A stretch of 64,000 nucleotides of DNA from Paracoccaceae bacterium (GCA_902543185.1 CACBXB010000001.1:1-64000), one strand, 5' to 3'; shown: positions 36,777 to 46,929, numbered from the stretch's first letter. Translations and numbers: made by a program. Notes: a model not told the origin generated them from the sequence alone.

Positions 36777-38518
36777 GTGATACCTCCATTGATAAGGTCA
36801 CACTGAGAGTTATCGGCGGTGCATTCGATTCAATTGCCAAAGAAATGGGGCATGTCCTATATCGGATGTCAAACTCCAGTATTATTAGAGAATCTGAAGA
36901 TATCGGATGTGGTATTTTCGATTCGACAGGACAAGAGCTTTGCGAAAGTGAAACTTCTCCAATGCATATTGGGTCACTTCCATTCTATATTCGTGGCTTT
37001 ATGCGAAAATTAGAAGGAAAAATCTTTGATGGTGATATTATTATCCACAACCACCCCTATTATGGTGCATCTCATACACCAGACCTAGCTGTTGCAGTGC
37101 CAATTTTCCATGACAATCAATTGATTGGGTTTTCAGCAGCCACCGCACATCTTGTAGATATAGGTGCAGCCGCTCCAGGTCTAAATATCGATCTAATTGA
37201 CCTTTTTGCCGAAGGGACCATCTACGATAGCATTAAACTTTATGAAAAAGGTGTAAGGAACGAAGCTGTTTGGTCAATTTTGCAGGACAGTGTCAGAACT
37301 CCTAGCCATAATGCAGCTGATATCGAAGCTATGATAGCTTCAACTCTACGTGGGAAAAAACGTTTTTTAGAGCTCGTTAATCGATATGGCAAATCGACAG
37401 TTATAGGGGCAGCAAACTATTGGATTGATTATTCTGAAAAGAGGCTGCGAGCAGAAATTGGAAAAATACCCGATGGTGAATACTCGGCTGAGAGCTGGTT
37501 AGACAATGATGGCAGAAACTGGGATCAAAAATTAAGGGTTTTTGTTACTATCAAAAAGACAGGAAACTCTTTAACTGTTGACCTTTCAGGGTCTGCAGAT
37601 GAGGTCGAAACTGGGTTCAACGTACCGTTTGAAGGTTCACTTAAAGTGGCATGTTACTATGCCATAAGAACACTACTTTTAGACCAAGCAGAAATTGAAG
37701 ACTTTATACCTCAAAATGAAGGTATCTTTCGAGCAGTGGATGTATATGCCCCCAAAGGAAGCATCTTTAACCCTAATTTTCCAAGAGCCTGCTTTGCAAG
37801 AATGGCTCAGGTCCAACGCGTGATAGATTGTATAATAAGAGCTCTAGCACCAGTCATGCCGGAAAAAGCAACAGCGGGAAATGCGGCAACAGTAATGAGT
37901 GTTTCCTACTCTGGTTTTAGCGAAAAAGATCAAAACTATTGGGTGTGTGTAGAAGTGAATGAGGGAAGTTACGGCGCAAGAGCTACAAAAGATGGTTTAG
38001 ATACAGTAGATAATCTGATGGCCAACACAAAAAATGTTCCCTGCGAGGAGATTGAATTAAGATACCCACTTCGTGTCGAGCGATACGAAATAAGACCAGA
38101 ACAACCGGGCGCCGGAACTTGGAGGGGAGGATGTGGGCATGTCCGGGAAGTAAGGTTTCTGGAAGATGGCTACTTTTCTTGTAATGGTGACCGTATTTTG
38201 GAGAAGCCATTTGGTATATTTGGCGGCCAGAATGGGCACGGCGCCCGATTGACACTAAACCCTGGCACGAAAAATCAAATCGAATGGCCTTCTAAAGTAT
38301 CAGGCCAAAAGGTTAAATCAGGCGACGTTATTCGAGTTTGTGGACCTGCAAGCGCCGGCTATGGAGATCCTTTTTTGAGAGACCCTAATTTAGTTTTAAA
38401 CGACGTTTTGGATGGCCTCATTGATCGTGATACTGCCAAAAAAACTTATGGCGTAGTAATAAAAAATAATCGTTTGGATAACAGTGCAACAGAAGCAGCG
38501 CGAAAAATGGGAAAATGA
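36773..38518 (+). CDS. Hydantoinase B / oxoprolinase-like subunit
   Basis: HyuB-type partner of the preceding HyuA, 581 aa. Typical blocks: the start VTLRVIGGAFDSIAKEMG, SEDIGCGIFD, HNHPYYGASHTPD (metal-binding region) and RPEQPGAGTWRGGCG. It opens with TTG at 36773, which overlaps the hyuA stop (TTGA) and has AAGGGG upstream. The second PrpD gene follows after 1 nt. The pair forms the heteromeric enzyme at the centre of the operon. Confidence 0.88.
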   Translation: MSDTSIDKVTLRVIGGAFDSIAKEMGHVLYRMSNSSIIRESEDIGCGIFDSTGQELCESETSPMHIGSLPFYIRGFMRKLEGKIFDGDIIIHNHPYYGASHTPDLAVAVPIFHDNQLIGFSAATAHLVDIGAAAPGLNIDLIDLFAEGTIYDSIKLYEKGVRNEAVWSILQDSVRTPSHNAADIEAMIASTLRGKKRFLELVNRYGKSTVIGAANYWIDYSEKRLRAEIGKIPDGEYSAESWLDNDGRNWDQKLRVFVTIKKTGNSLTVDLSGSADEVETGFNVPFEGSLKVACYYAIRTLLLDQAEIEDFIPQNEGIFRAVDVYAPKGSIFNPNFPRACFARMAQVQRVIDCIIRALAPVMPEKATAGNAATVMSVSYSGFSEKDQNYWVCVEVNEGSYGARATKDGLDTVDNLMANTKNVPCEEIELRYPLRVERYEIRPEQPGAGTWRGGCGHVREVRFLEDGYFSCNGDRILEKPFGIFGGQNGHGARLTLNPGTKNQIEWPSKVSGQKVKSGDVIRVCGPASAGYGDPFLRDPNLVLNDVLDGLIDRDTAKKTYGVVIKNNRLDNSATEAARKMGK

Positions 38519-38519
38519 A

Positions 38520-39890
38520 ATGTTTAATGGCTTAGAAAGAAAATTGGCTGATTTTACCAATGATCTAAATTTTGATGATATACCAGAAACAGCTATAACC
38601 GCTTCAAAAATGCGAATTCTTGATAGTGTAGGTGTAGCAATCGCTGCTTTTGAGGCGAAACCATGTAAAATAGCACGAGATTTGGCCTGCAAAGTAAAAG
38701 GAACAGATACCGCTCAAATTTGGGGAACTGGGAAAAGATCTTCTTTGGAGGATGTGGCTTTCGCAAATGGCGTTATGGTTCGTTATTTAGACTTAAACGA
38801 CGCTTGGAGAACAAAAGATGCGCACCACCCTTCAGACTACTTACCAGCAATACTTGCTGTTTCTGAATCTTTTGAACTTTCAGGTCAAAAATTTATTACA
38901 GCTTTAACTGCAGCCTATGAAATAATGTGTCGCTTTACAGACAATGTCCCGTTTAATGAAGCCGGCTGGGATCAGCCCGTTACAGGATCAATCGCAACGG
39001 CATTAGCTGCTGGAAAGCTTATGGGTTTGGAAAGAGATAAACTAATGCACTCGATTGCACTCGCTATAATACCTAACCTTAGCACCTATCAAACACGTGC
39101 AGGAGAACTTTCCATGTGGAAAGGTTGCGCAGGCCCAAATGGAGCAAGAAATGGGGTTTTTGCTGCAAGACTAGCAAGAGAAGGAATGTCTGGTCCTTTT
39201 AATGCATTTGAAGGAATTTTTGGTGTATGGAACCAAACATTAAGTGGTAAGAAATTTGATATCAATTTGCCAGATTTTACCAGTCCTTGGGATTGGGGAA
39301 TTGAGCAAACTAACATAAAGACTCATGCCGTTAGAGATAGTTGCCAGCTTCCAATTTTTACTGCTATTGATCTTAAAGAAAAACTAAATGGAAAGAAAAT
39401 AACAAGCCTCAATATCGAAACGTATAAATCTGCATGGGAAGGTGCCGTAAAAGATCCTGAACTTTGGGCCCCAAAAACTCGTGAGACTGCAGATCACTCT
39501 ATGTTATTTTCAGTTGCATGTGCCCTTGCTGATGGAAAAGTTGTTCCTGAATCTTTTGAGGAAAAACGTTTTCTTGACGATGACATAATCGATATAATAA
39601 AACGATGTGAGGTGACCGTTCTAGATGAGTTTTCAAACGCAACACCACAGAAAAGAAATTGCCGAATAATAGCGACAACAGAGGACGCTGAGAAAATTAC
39701 GGCACATAGAATTGTTACTCTAGAAGAAATTAAAAGAGGCATGCCAAAAGCTCAAGTTATAGAAAAATTTAAAGAGAATACCAAGCGCTTTTATAGCCCA
39801 GCTCAACAGAATGATATTATAGATAAAGTTATGGATATTGATCAAAATCAAAATTTGAAATCGTTCTCAGAAAACTTCCGGTTCAACTAA
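38520..39890 (+). CDS. MmgE/PrpD family protein, copy 2
   Basis: Second MmgE/PrpD-fold protein, 456 aa from the ATG at 38520, the same length as copy 1 at 33309. It shares long blocks with it, including FEAKP, the YQTRAGELSMWKG motif at 190-202, KTHAVRDSCQLP and the PELWAPKTRETADHSM stretch. The high similarity indicates duplication within the operon. The two could form a heteromer or act on successive substrates. An in-frame start at 38484 inside hyuB is less likely. Confidence 0.82.
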   Translation: MFNGLERKLADFTNDLNFDDIPETAITASKMRILDSVGVAIAAFEAKPCKIARDLACKVKGTDTAQIWGTGKRSSLEDVAFANGVMVRYLDLNDAWRTKDAHHPSDYLPAILAVSESFELSGQKFITALTAAYEIMCRFTDNVPFNEAGWDQPVTGSIATALAAGKLMGLERDKLMHSIALAIIPNLSTYQTRAGELSMWKGCAGPNGARNGVFAARLAREGMSGPFNAFEGIFGVWNQTLSGKKFDINLPDFTSPWDWGIEQTNIKTHAVRDSCQLPIFTAIDLKEKLNGKKITSLNIETYKSAWEGAVKDPELWAPKTRETADHSMLFSVACALADGKVVPESFEEKRFLDDDIIDIIKRCEVTVLDEFSNATPQKRNCRIIATTEDAEKITAHRIVTLEEIKRGMPKAQVIEKFKENTKRFYSPAQQNDIIDKVMDIDQNQNLKSFSENFRFN

Positions 39891-39904
39891 ATAAGAGAAA
39901 ATTT

Positions 39905-41218
39905 ATGTCAAGCGAACCTTTCGAGCTAACTGCAACTGAAGCTGCGATCGCAATTAAGAAGGGAAAATTAAATCCAATTGATTTGGCTCTTTCATGCATT
40001 GAGAGGTTTGAATTATGTGAAGATCAGGTGAAAGCCTATGCATACTTTGATAAAAAATTTTTTCTCAGGCAGGTTCAGTCCCTGGGATTTATAAAGTCCC
40101 AACTTCATGGGTTACCTATCGCAGTTAAAGATATGATAGATACTATTGATATGCCTACGCAACACAATAGTCCTATATACAGAGGTCACCAACCCAGCAA
40201 AGACGCCGCAATTGTAAGCATTCTGAAATCTCTTGGTGGAATTATATCAGGAAAAACTGAAACTCATGAGTTTGCTGCTGGCGGAAAGCTACCTGCCACG
40301 ACAAATCCTCACAATAAAGCCCATACTGCTGGTGGCTCATCAAGTGGTTCTGCTGCAGCTATTGCATCCGGAACAACGATGCTTTCTATTGGAACTCAAA
40401 CTGGTGGATCTGTACTGAGGCCAGCCAGCTTTTGTGGCATCTTTGGAATGAAACCAACGTTTGGATCTGTTAGCCGCGAAGGTGCCAAGTTTTACTCTGT
40501 TTCTCTAGATACCATCGGATGGTATGGCCGATCTGTTGCTGACCTTTCATTACTAGCTGAAAATACAAGAGCAATTCGAAACTCACCTAATTTAACTGTA
40601 AAAAAAGAGACCAAAAGTTTTGCGATTTGTGAATTGCCCAAAAGTAATTTAGCATCCAGCAATGCTAATAAAGCTTTAGAAGAAGCTGCTAGCTTGTTAA
40701 GTAAATCAGGTCATAAAGTTAAAAAATTATCGTTACCAAAAAAATTTGAGAATTTATATCAAACTCAACTTACAATTATGAAGGGCGAAGGGCGTACAGC
40801 TTTTTTAGCCGAATATCTTGGAAACTTTGATTTACTAGCAAAAGACTTCAAAGACAGGGTTGAGGATGCTGATAATATATCGTTCGAAAAGTTAAGAAAT
40901 TCATATGATTATGCTGCTGAATGTCGAAAAGAGTTTGATAATATAGCGAGTGATTTTGATGGGGTAATTTCTATTGGAGCGCCAGGAGTTGCTCCCGAGA
41001 GCTTAAACACAACTGGTGATGCAATCTTCCAACGTATATGGAGTGTTTTACATGTACCAGCTATAGCTTTACCCGGGTTTTTTGGAGAAAAAGAGCTCCC
41101 GATTGGTATACAAATGGTCGCTCCCCGTTTCATGGATGCTAACCTTTTAGAAGCGGCAAACCAAGCGAGTTTATCTTTCAACTGCACGAAGGTATTTCCG
41201 GTCTTGAATAAAAACTAA
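39905..41218 (+). CDS. Amidase signature family amidohydrolase
   Basis: Ser-cisSer-Lys amidase, 437 aa. Catalytic K75 (IAVKDMID), the glycine/serine-rich loop GGSSSGS (143-149) carrying the cis-serine, and nucleophile S169 (TGGSVLRP) are all present. The family hydrolyses linear amides to acids and ammonia. It is the last gene of the plus-strand operon, 14 nt after PrpD copy 2. A step after ring opening by HyuAB fits. Confidence 0.88.
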   Translation: MSSEPFELTATEAAIAIKKGKLNPIDLALSCIERFELCEDQVKAYAYFDKKFFLRQVQSLGFIKSQLHGLPIAVKDMIDTIDMPTQHNSPIYRGHQPSKDAAIVSILKSLGGIISGKTETHEFAAGGKLPATTNPHNKAHTAGGSSSGSAAAIASGTTMLSIGTQTGGSVLRPASFCGIFGMKPTFGSVSREGAKFYSVSLDTIGWYGRSVADLSLLAENTRAIRNSPNLTVKKETKSFAICELPKSNLASSNANKALEEAASLLSKSGHKVKKLSLPKKFENLYQTQLTIMKGEGRTAFLAEYLGNFDLLAKDFKDRVEDADNISFEKLRNSYDYAAECRKEFDNIASDFDGVISIGAPGVAPESLNTTGDAIFQRIWSVLHVPAIALPGFFGEKELPIGIQMVAPRFMDANLLEAANQASLSFNCTKVFPVLNKN

Positions 41219-41257
41219 ACCATAAGCCCATGCTTGCTCAAACTAGTCTAGATTTGT

Positions 41258-42568
41258 CTAACCCACTATTCCTGCGAGCTTAGGTAAATAAAGTGTGACT
41301 GCTGGCACAAAAGCTATAAGCGAAAGAACTATAAGTTCCGCTACCAAAAATGGGATAACAGCTATTGCTGTTTTTTCAATTGAAGTTTTTGCTATTGGCG
41401 CAACGATAAACAAAACAATACCTAAAGGCGGAGTAATCACACCCAACAAAAGCCCTACCATTAGGAATACTCCATACTGGATAGGATGCATGCCAAGGCC
41501 TTCAAGAGCGATAGGCATAAGTAACGGACCCAAGATTATCATATTGGCAACAGCATCCATGAAGGTTCCAACAAACAAAAAGAAAAGTACAATTATCAAA
41601 AATAGTAAAACTCGATTTTCCGTAAGACTGAGCACTATTTCTAAAAGATCCTGAGGAAATTGATGAAAAATCAGTATTTGACCAAAAACAATAGCCATAC
41701 CAACAATTATGAGGGAAGAGCCTGTAACTTTAGCTGTCCCCAACAGAGCATTAAAAAACTCGGAAAGACTAAAGTTTCCATTAATTGTTCCATAAATAAT
41801 ACCTAGTATTATTGAATAAAGAGCTGCGATTGCTCCTGCCTCAGTGGGTGTCATAACGCCACCCAAAATTCCATAAAGAATTAGAAAAGGTATAACCAGC
41901 ACAGGAAGAGCGCCAAAAGTTTCTCTCGCAACCGGGACTACCCCTTCAAATCTATGAATTTCACCATACCCTTTAAAAAAGGAGTAAAGAAAAGCTGTAA
42001 TCATTAAGAAAAAACCAACAAGCAATCCAGGAATGATACCTGCCGCGAACAAGCCTGAAATAGATATTTGCATGGATCCACCAACTATTATTAAAGGAAT
42101 ACTTGGGGGAATAATTGCACCAATTACAGCACTCGAACCTGTAACAGCTGCTGAAAAAGCAGCTGGATATCTTTCTCGTATCATAGCAGGAATCATTATT
42201 GGCCCAATAGAGGCTGCATCGGCCAGCACTGAACCAGAAATACCAGCAAAAAACATACTGGTTACAATGTTCACGTGAGCTAATCCACCTTTAATCCACC
42301 CAACCAAAGCTCTTGCCACATTAATCAACTTTTGGGTAAGATTAAGTCTATTTAATAACTCTCCTGTCAAAACAAACATTGGCAGTGCAAGAAGTGCAAA
42401 GCTATCAATCCCTCCATACATTTGAGTCATCAAAATAAGAGGCGGTATTCGAGTTCCTGAAAAAAAAATAAAATATGTTGAGGCTAAACCGAGGCTAAAA
42501 GCTACTGGCACACCGATCAATAAAAAACCAAAAAATGGTAGAAAAAGATATGGTAAAACTAATTCCAT
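41258..42568 (-). CDS. TRAP transporter large permease (DctM-like)
   Basis: Large membrane subunit of a tripartite ATP-independent periplasmic transporter, 436 aa, about twelve hydrophobic segments. Typical blocks include GGIDSFALLALPMFVLTGELLN, FAGISGSVLADAASIGP and the paired GSSAVIGAIIPPSIPLI segment of the ion-coupled elevator. Transport is driven by a sodium gradient. It is the last gene of dctP-dctQ-dctM and convergent with the amidase gene. Confidence 0.92.
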   Translation of the reverse strand: MELVLPYLFLPFFGFLLIGVPVAFSLGLASTYFIFFSGTRIPPLILMTQMYGGIDSFALLALPMFVLTGELLNRLNLTQKLINVARALVGWIKGGLAHVNIVTSMFFAGISGSVLADAASIGPIMIPAMIRERYPAAFSAAVTGSSAVIGAIIPPSIPLIIVGGSMQISISGLFAAGIIPGLLVGFFLMITAFLYSFFKGYGEIHRFEGVVPVARETFGALPVLVIPFLILYGILGGVMTPTEAGAIAALYSIILGIIYGTINGNFSLSEFFNALLGTAKVTGSSLIIVGMAIVFGQILIFHQFPQDLLEIVLSLTENRVLLFLIIVLFFLFVGTFMDAVANMIILGPLLMPIALEGLGMHPIQYGVFLMVGLLLGVITPPLGIVLFIVAPIAKTSIEKTAIAVIPFLVAELIVLSLIAFVPAVTLYLPKLAGIVG

Positions 42569-42604
42569 TTTCTACGGTGCTTTCAGATTGTGCTAAATTT
42601 CAAA

Positions 42605-43132
42605 TTAAACCGCGTCATTAGATCCATACTCTTCAAAACGCGACCAATCTTTTCTAAAAATAGCATCCAAGTCCTCTGCTATTGCTCCCAAGGTTATAAC
42701 CATCATCATTGCACAACCAATGGGGACTGACGCTTTCGCCCAAGCTGTACTAACGCCTATATTATGAGAAAAAGCATTGGAATGCCCAGTTACTATTCCC
42801 CAACCATACCAACACAGCACACACAAGAAAATCAAAACTAAAATTTTTGTAAATACAATTACTAATGATCTTATTTTTATTGGAAGCAATTTAACCACTG
42901 TTGGTATATAAATATGTTCCCATCGCCTAACTACTACAACCGAACCTATAAACACCATCCAAATCATGGCCCAGATTGAAGCTTCCTCAGACCATTGCAG
43001 TGAACTATTTAACACATATCGAAAAAACACCTGCGAAGTCATGAAAACCAAAACACAGAGAACAAAAAATATAGAAACAAGCCGTGCGACGAAGTCGACG
43101 GCTTGTGTAATTTTCTTAACTGTTTTTATCAT
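42605..43132 (-). CDS. TRAP transporter small permease (DctQ-like)
   Basis: Four-helix small membrane subunit, 175 aa, that braces the DctM subunit. Hydrophobic segments lie near 15-35, 48-68, 88-108 and 128-152. The SLQWSEEASIWAMIWMVFIG block is typical. Its ATG overlaps the binding-protein stop by 4 nt; 36 nt separate it from dctM. Confidence 0.88.
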   Translation of the reverse strand: MIKTVKKITQAVDFVARLVSIFFVLCVLVFMTSQVFFRYVLNSSLQWSEEASIWAMIWMVFIGSVVVVRRWEHIYIPTVVKLLPIKIRSLVIVFTKILVLIFLCVLCWYGWGIVTGHSNAFSHNIGVSTAWAKASVPIGCAMMMVITLGAIAEDLDAIFRKDWSRFEEYGSNDAV

Positions 43133-44151
43133 CCAGTGATCTCTTGAAGCCTCTTCAGTACGCTAGGATCTATAGACGCTCCAACTTCACTCCAAATAGC
43201 CTTACCAGCCTTTACCCATTCAGCCTTCTCAGATGCATTAGGTGTGTATATTTCCATGCCTGCATCGACGAGCTTTTGGGTATATTCCGCCTCTAAAGCT
43301 TTGTCCTGAGCGTTTGCATCATCTGCCGCTATTTGCGCAGCTTCCATGAATGCAGTCTGATATTCTGGTGGCATAGCATTCCAAGTGTTTTTGTTCATCA
43401 CCTGAAACTGAATAGCAAAAATTGAATCCACTTTCGTTGCATGCTTCAGGACTTCTTGGAAATTAAACTTGTATGTCCAGATTGGTTGCACATGAAATCC
43501 ATCAACCACTCCATTTTTTATCGCTTCTTGTGTTTCAAAAAATGAAATTGGTGTTGGATTTCCATTCCAAGCCTTAAATAATGCTTGACCAATAGGCGAG
43601 CGTGTTGAACGGAACTTTAATCCATTTACATCTGCTGGCGTTTTCAATGGCCTGTCATCATTCCACAACAATCTAAAACCACCAGCACCGACAGGCGGAA
43701 GAACCTTCAAAGTAGGAACAGCAGCCTCGAATTTTTCCGTTTGCTCCTTCCAAAGGTCTGACTTGAACAATTTCATTGCCGCATCCCAGCTAGGTACCGC
43801 GTAAGGCAGGTCTGCAAATGCAAAACTATCGTCAAAAACAGAAAATTGAGCCGTTGCATTAGAAGAAATATCTACAAATCCGTTTTGAACACTTTCCAAA
43901 ACATTTACGTCATTACCAAGTGAGTTTGGGGGAAAAACCTGCAGGTTAAGATCGAGTCCCGCATTTTTTTTCATCAACTCAGGAATTCGTGCAATTGATA
44001 CGTTAGTTGGATCACCAGCTGGCGCATTCAGCGCAGCAACCATTGGCTTGTTAAATACAACGTTTGCGCTCAAAATAGACGGAGCTGAAAGCGTTCCTAC
44101 CGCAGCAGCACCTGTTTTTAGTATAGCTCTTCTATTAAATTTACTCTTCAT
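43129..44151 (-). CDS. TRAP transporter substrate-binding protein (DctP-like)
   Basis: Periplasmic binding protein of the TRAP system, 340 aa. The N-terminus has a twin-arginine-like motif (NRRAILKTG) followed by a hydrophobic stretch and SILSA, so Tat export is likely. The conserved arginine region that binds carboxylates is seen in LKFRSTRSPIGQALF. TRAP proteins of this family usually bind organic acids. Flanking CoA-transferases, PrpDs and hydantoinase suggest the ligand feeds that block. It diverges from the SDR at 44257. Confidence 0.88.
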   Translation of the reverse strand: MKSKFNRRAILKTGAAAVGTLSAPSILSANVVFNKPMVAALNAPAGDPTNVSIARIPELMKKNAGLDLNLQVFPPNSLGNDVNVLESVQNGFVDISSNATAQFSVFDDSFAFADLPYAVPSWDAAMKLFKSDLWKEQTEKFEAAVPTLKVLPPVGAGGFRLLWNDDRPLKTPADVNGLKFRSTRSPIGQALFKAWNGNPTPISFFETQEAIKNGVVDGFHVQPIWTYKFNFQEVLKHATKVDSIFAIQFQVMNKNTWNAMPPEYQTAFMEAAQIAADDANAQDKALEAEYTQKLVDAGMEIYTPNASEKAEWVKAGKAIWSEVGASIDPSVLKRLQEITG

Positions 44152-44256
44152 AACTATCCTCCCAGTTAAGGCTAATAAGCCTGATAAAATAAAGTATACA
44201 TAGACTTAGATAAATTGCTAACCTTTTAAATATTAGTTCATTTCTGGGGATCGTAA

Positions 44257-45027
44257 ATGACTAGATTGGAAAAAAAAGATTTCGATGGCCAGGTCGCGAT
44301 TATAACTGGAGCTCAGCAGGGCATAGGTAAAGCAATTGCTGTCAAATTAGCATCAGAAGGAGCTGATATTGTGGTGAACTGGCTTGACGACAAAGAAAAA
44401 GCATCGGAAGTTGCAGATTTAGTTACATCCCAGGGTCGAAAGGTTGTCATGGTGAAAGGTGATATTGGACAAAATGATCAGGCCAGAAATTTAGTTTCAG
44501 TCACTATGGATGCATTTGGAAAAATAGATGTTTTAGTAAACAACGCCGGAATATATCCTCGAATTCCATTCTTTGATGTTACTGAAAAAGATTGGAATAA
44601 AATAATTCAGACCAATCTAAAGGGAGCTTTTTTCTGCTCACAAATGGTTGCAAAAAAAATGCGTGATCTCAAAGAAGGTGGCAATATTATAAATATTTCT
44701 TCACAAGCGATCAGTGGTCTCGCCAAAGAAGGAAGTGTTTATTCAATAAGCAAAACCGCCCTAATAGGATTAACAAAAACACTTGCAATGGAGCTTGCTC
44801 CCCACCGAATAAGAGTGAATGCTATAGCACCTGGCCTTACTGATACTGATCAACCTCGTTTGGGATTAACTGAAACTGAAATATCCGATAGAGCAAATAA
44901 TTCACCTCTTGGAAGAATAGTTCATCCTGCAGAGGTTGCAGAGTTGGCAGCCTTTTTAGCATCTAAAAAAGCTGCAATGATTACAGGGCAAACTCACCAC
45001 ATTAATTCTGGCGCCTACCTGGCCTAA
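44257..45027 (+). CDS. Classical SDR, FabG-like
   Basis: NAD(P)-dependent oxidoreductase, 256 aa. TGAQQGIG cofactor loop near 17-24, NNAGIYPR, catalytic serine in NISSQA and YSISK tyrosine-lysine pair are intact; the C-terminus ends with GQTHHINSGAYLA. It stands alone on the plus strand between the divergent TRAP operon and a convergent SDR gene. The substrate is probably a hydroxyacid or alcohol of the neighbouring pathway. Confidence 0.85.
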   Translation: MTRLEKKDFDGQVAIITGAQQGIGKAIAVKLASEGADIVVNWLDDKEKASEVADLVTSQGRKVVMVKGDIGQNDQARNLVSVTMDAFGKIDVLVNNAGIYPRIPFFDVTEKDWNKIIQTNLKGAFFCSQMVAKKMRDLKEGGNIINISSQAISGLAKEGSVYSISKTALIGLTKTLAMELAPHRIRVNAIAPGLTDTDQPRLGLTETEISDRANNSPLGRIVHPAEVAELAAFLASKKAAMITGQTHHINSGAYLA

Positions 45028-45048
45028 TATCTATAAATTTTATATTTT

Positions 45049-45777
45049 CTATGCAACAACCCACCCCCCATCTATTCGTAAAACAGTACCTGTCGTAAAA
45101 GAAGATTCCTCAGAGAGGAGATATATAAAGCCATTTGCGACCTCTAAAACAGTACCAAAACGCTTCATCGCATGGCGGGCCTTACTTTTTAACTCTGTTT
45201 CTTTGGGGGAATGCGATCTTTTAAGACTTTTTTTAAGAAGCGGTGTATCTATTGCTCCAGGCGCAATTACATTCACTCTTATGTTTTCTTCAGCCAACTC
45301 CAAGGCAGCGGTTTTAGCTAAACTTACTACAGCACCCTTAGAAGCTATATAAGGTGCATTATTCATGCCGCCAGAAAAAGCTAGTTGCGATGCCGTCATA
45401 ACAACAGATGAGCTTTTGGTTCTCTTTAAATTCGGAAGAAGGGCAGTAAGCCATGTCCAATTTGATTTAATATTAACGTCAAAAATATCATCCCAGTCTT
45501 GGCTTGTTCCTTGATCAATTGGAGTATGAGGCTTACTAATCCCAGCAATTAAAGCCAACCCGTGTAGTTCGTCGATACTTTGTATTACCGTTTCAATAGT
45601 GAGCTCGGACCGCACATCACCCTCAATTTTTGCAAACTTAGTTGGTTCGTTTTTGAAATCAGAGTCTACACCAATAACAAAAGCACCTTCTTTCAAAGCT
45701 AAATCACAAACAGCTTTTCCAATTCCAGATGCAGCTCCAGTAACAATTATTGTTTTTTTAGCTAATCTTTTCGTCAT
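45049..45777 (-). CDS. Classical SDR
   Basis: NAD(P)-dependent oxidoreductase, 242 aa. TGAASGIG near 13-20, the shortened AGIS in place of NNAG, serine in TASQ and the YIASK pair are visible. A late VLRIDGGW closes the domain. Its ATG overlaps the CoA-transferase stop (ATGA), so it is the last gene of an amidohydrolase/CoA-transferase/SDR unit read on the minus strand. Confidence 0.83.
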   Translation of the reverse strand: MTKRLAKKTIIVTGAASGIGKAVCDLALKEGAFVIGVDSDFKNEPTKFAKIEGDVRSELTIETVIQSIDELHGLALIAGISKPHTPIDQGTSQDWDDIFDVNIKSNWTWLTALLPNLKRTKSSSVVMTASQLAFSGGMNNAPYIASKGAVVSLAKTAALELAEENIRVNVIAPGAIDTPLLKKSLKRSHSPKETELKSKARHAMKRFGTVLEVANGFIYLLSEESSFTTGTVLRIDGGWVVA

Positions 45778-46913
45778 GCTTGATTTTCACTATCATTATG
45801 CTCGCCAAGTTCAGGCGCCGCCCTTAAATTTATACTTTGAATTTTACCTTTTTCCTTAATTGGTATTCTAGGAACCGCTAACTTTTTTCCCTCAACTTCA
45901 ATGAATTCAATTTGATTTTGGCTGATAACGTGTTCTGAATTTATCACTTCATCTATTGATAATATTGGGGCTGCTGGGACATCAGCATCAACCAATTTTT
46001 GCAACCAAAAATCGCGTTTATTAAGCGATAATTTTTTATTTATAATTTTTGTTAATTCCGGCATATTAGAAGCGCGTTTAGAATTATCTGTAAACCGCTT
46101 ATCGTTAGCCAGCTCCGCAGACCCGATAACTGAAACAAAATTTAACCAAAATTTTTCAGTTCCCACCGCAGCTATTACTATTGGCTTATCTTCTGTCTCA
46201 AAAACAGCATATGGAGCCAAGGCCGGGTGCCCAGACCCATGGGGTTTAGTTTTCCAGCCATCTAAACCAGAAAATGTTACCTCATCTCCACATAAATGTA
46301 TTTGTGAATCCAACATCGACACTTCATAGGCTCGCCCAAAGCCCGTTTTTTGAGCTTCTTGCACAGCCGCTAAAATAGCAATTGCCGCGTAAAGGCCACC
46401 AGCTGTGTCCCCAAGATGAAAAGGTATATGAGCTGGACCTGTTTCTTCGTGACCATTAATAGAAAGACCGCCACCAAGTGCTTGAACAATTAAATCATAT
46501 CCTGGATTTTTTGACCAAGGGCTTATTGTTCCAAATCCACTAAGCGAGATAGAAACTAATGCCGGCTTGTCCTGGGCAAGCTTTAAATGATCAAGGCCAA
46601 ATTTTTCCATTACACCAGGGCGAAAATTATCAAAGATGACATCTGAATTTAGAGCAATTTGTTTGGCCTTCTCCAGGCCGCGTTTATCCTTAAGGTCAAG
46701 CGTCACACTTTTTTTTCCATGATTAAAAGTTTGAAATTGGGCACTCTGCCCCCCTACTGACGGTCCTACCTTATTTTTTCTAAGGGGGTCGCCAGTCAAT
46801 GGCTCTATTTTTACCACGTCAGCCCCAAGATCAGCTAATATCCCAGTTGCAAATGGTCCGGCAACAAACATTGAAAAGTCTGCGATTCTAAGACCGTCCA
46901 AAGTTTTCAACAT
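45774..46913 (-). CDS. CaiB/BaiF family CoA-transferase
   Basis: Second class III CoA-transferase of the window, 379 aa. Catalytic Asp is D169 in HLGDTAGG. N-terminal DGLRIADFSMFVAGP and ADVVKIEPLTGDP blocks are typical. It differs clearly from the copy at 32099, so they likely act on different acids. It starts 16 nt after the amidohydrolase-fold gene. Acceptor and donor are unknown. Confidence 0.87.
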   Translation of the reverse strand: MLKTLDGLRIADFSMFVAGPFATGILADLGADVVKIEPLTGDPLRKNKVGPSVGGQSAQFQTFNHGKKSVTLDLKDKRGLEKAKQIALNSDVIFDNFRPGVMEKFGLDHLKLAQDKPALVSISLSGFGTISPWSKNPGYDLIVQALGGGLSINGHEETGPAHIPFHLGDTAGGLYAAIAILAAVQEAQKTGFGRAYEVSMLDSQIHLCGDEVTFSGLDGWKTKPHGSGHPALAPYAVFETEDKPIVIAAVGTEKFWLNFVSVIGSAELANDKRFTDNSKRASNMPELTKIINKKLSLNKRDFWLQKLVDADVPAAPILSIDEVINSEHVISQNQIEFIEVEGKKLAVPRIPIKEKGKIQSINLRAAPELGEHNDSENQA

Positions 46914-46929
46914 CTTAATTTTATCCTTT

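Noticed and set aside
41219-41257. Bidirectional terminator between convergent amidase and TRAP genes
   Set aside because: No convincing stem with a T-run was found in the 39-nt gap.
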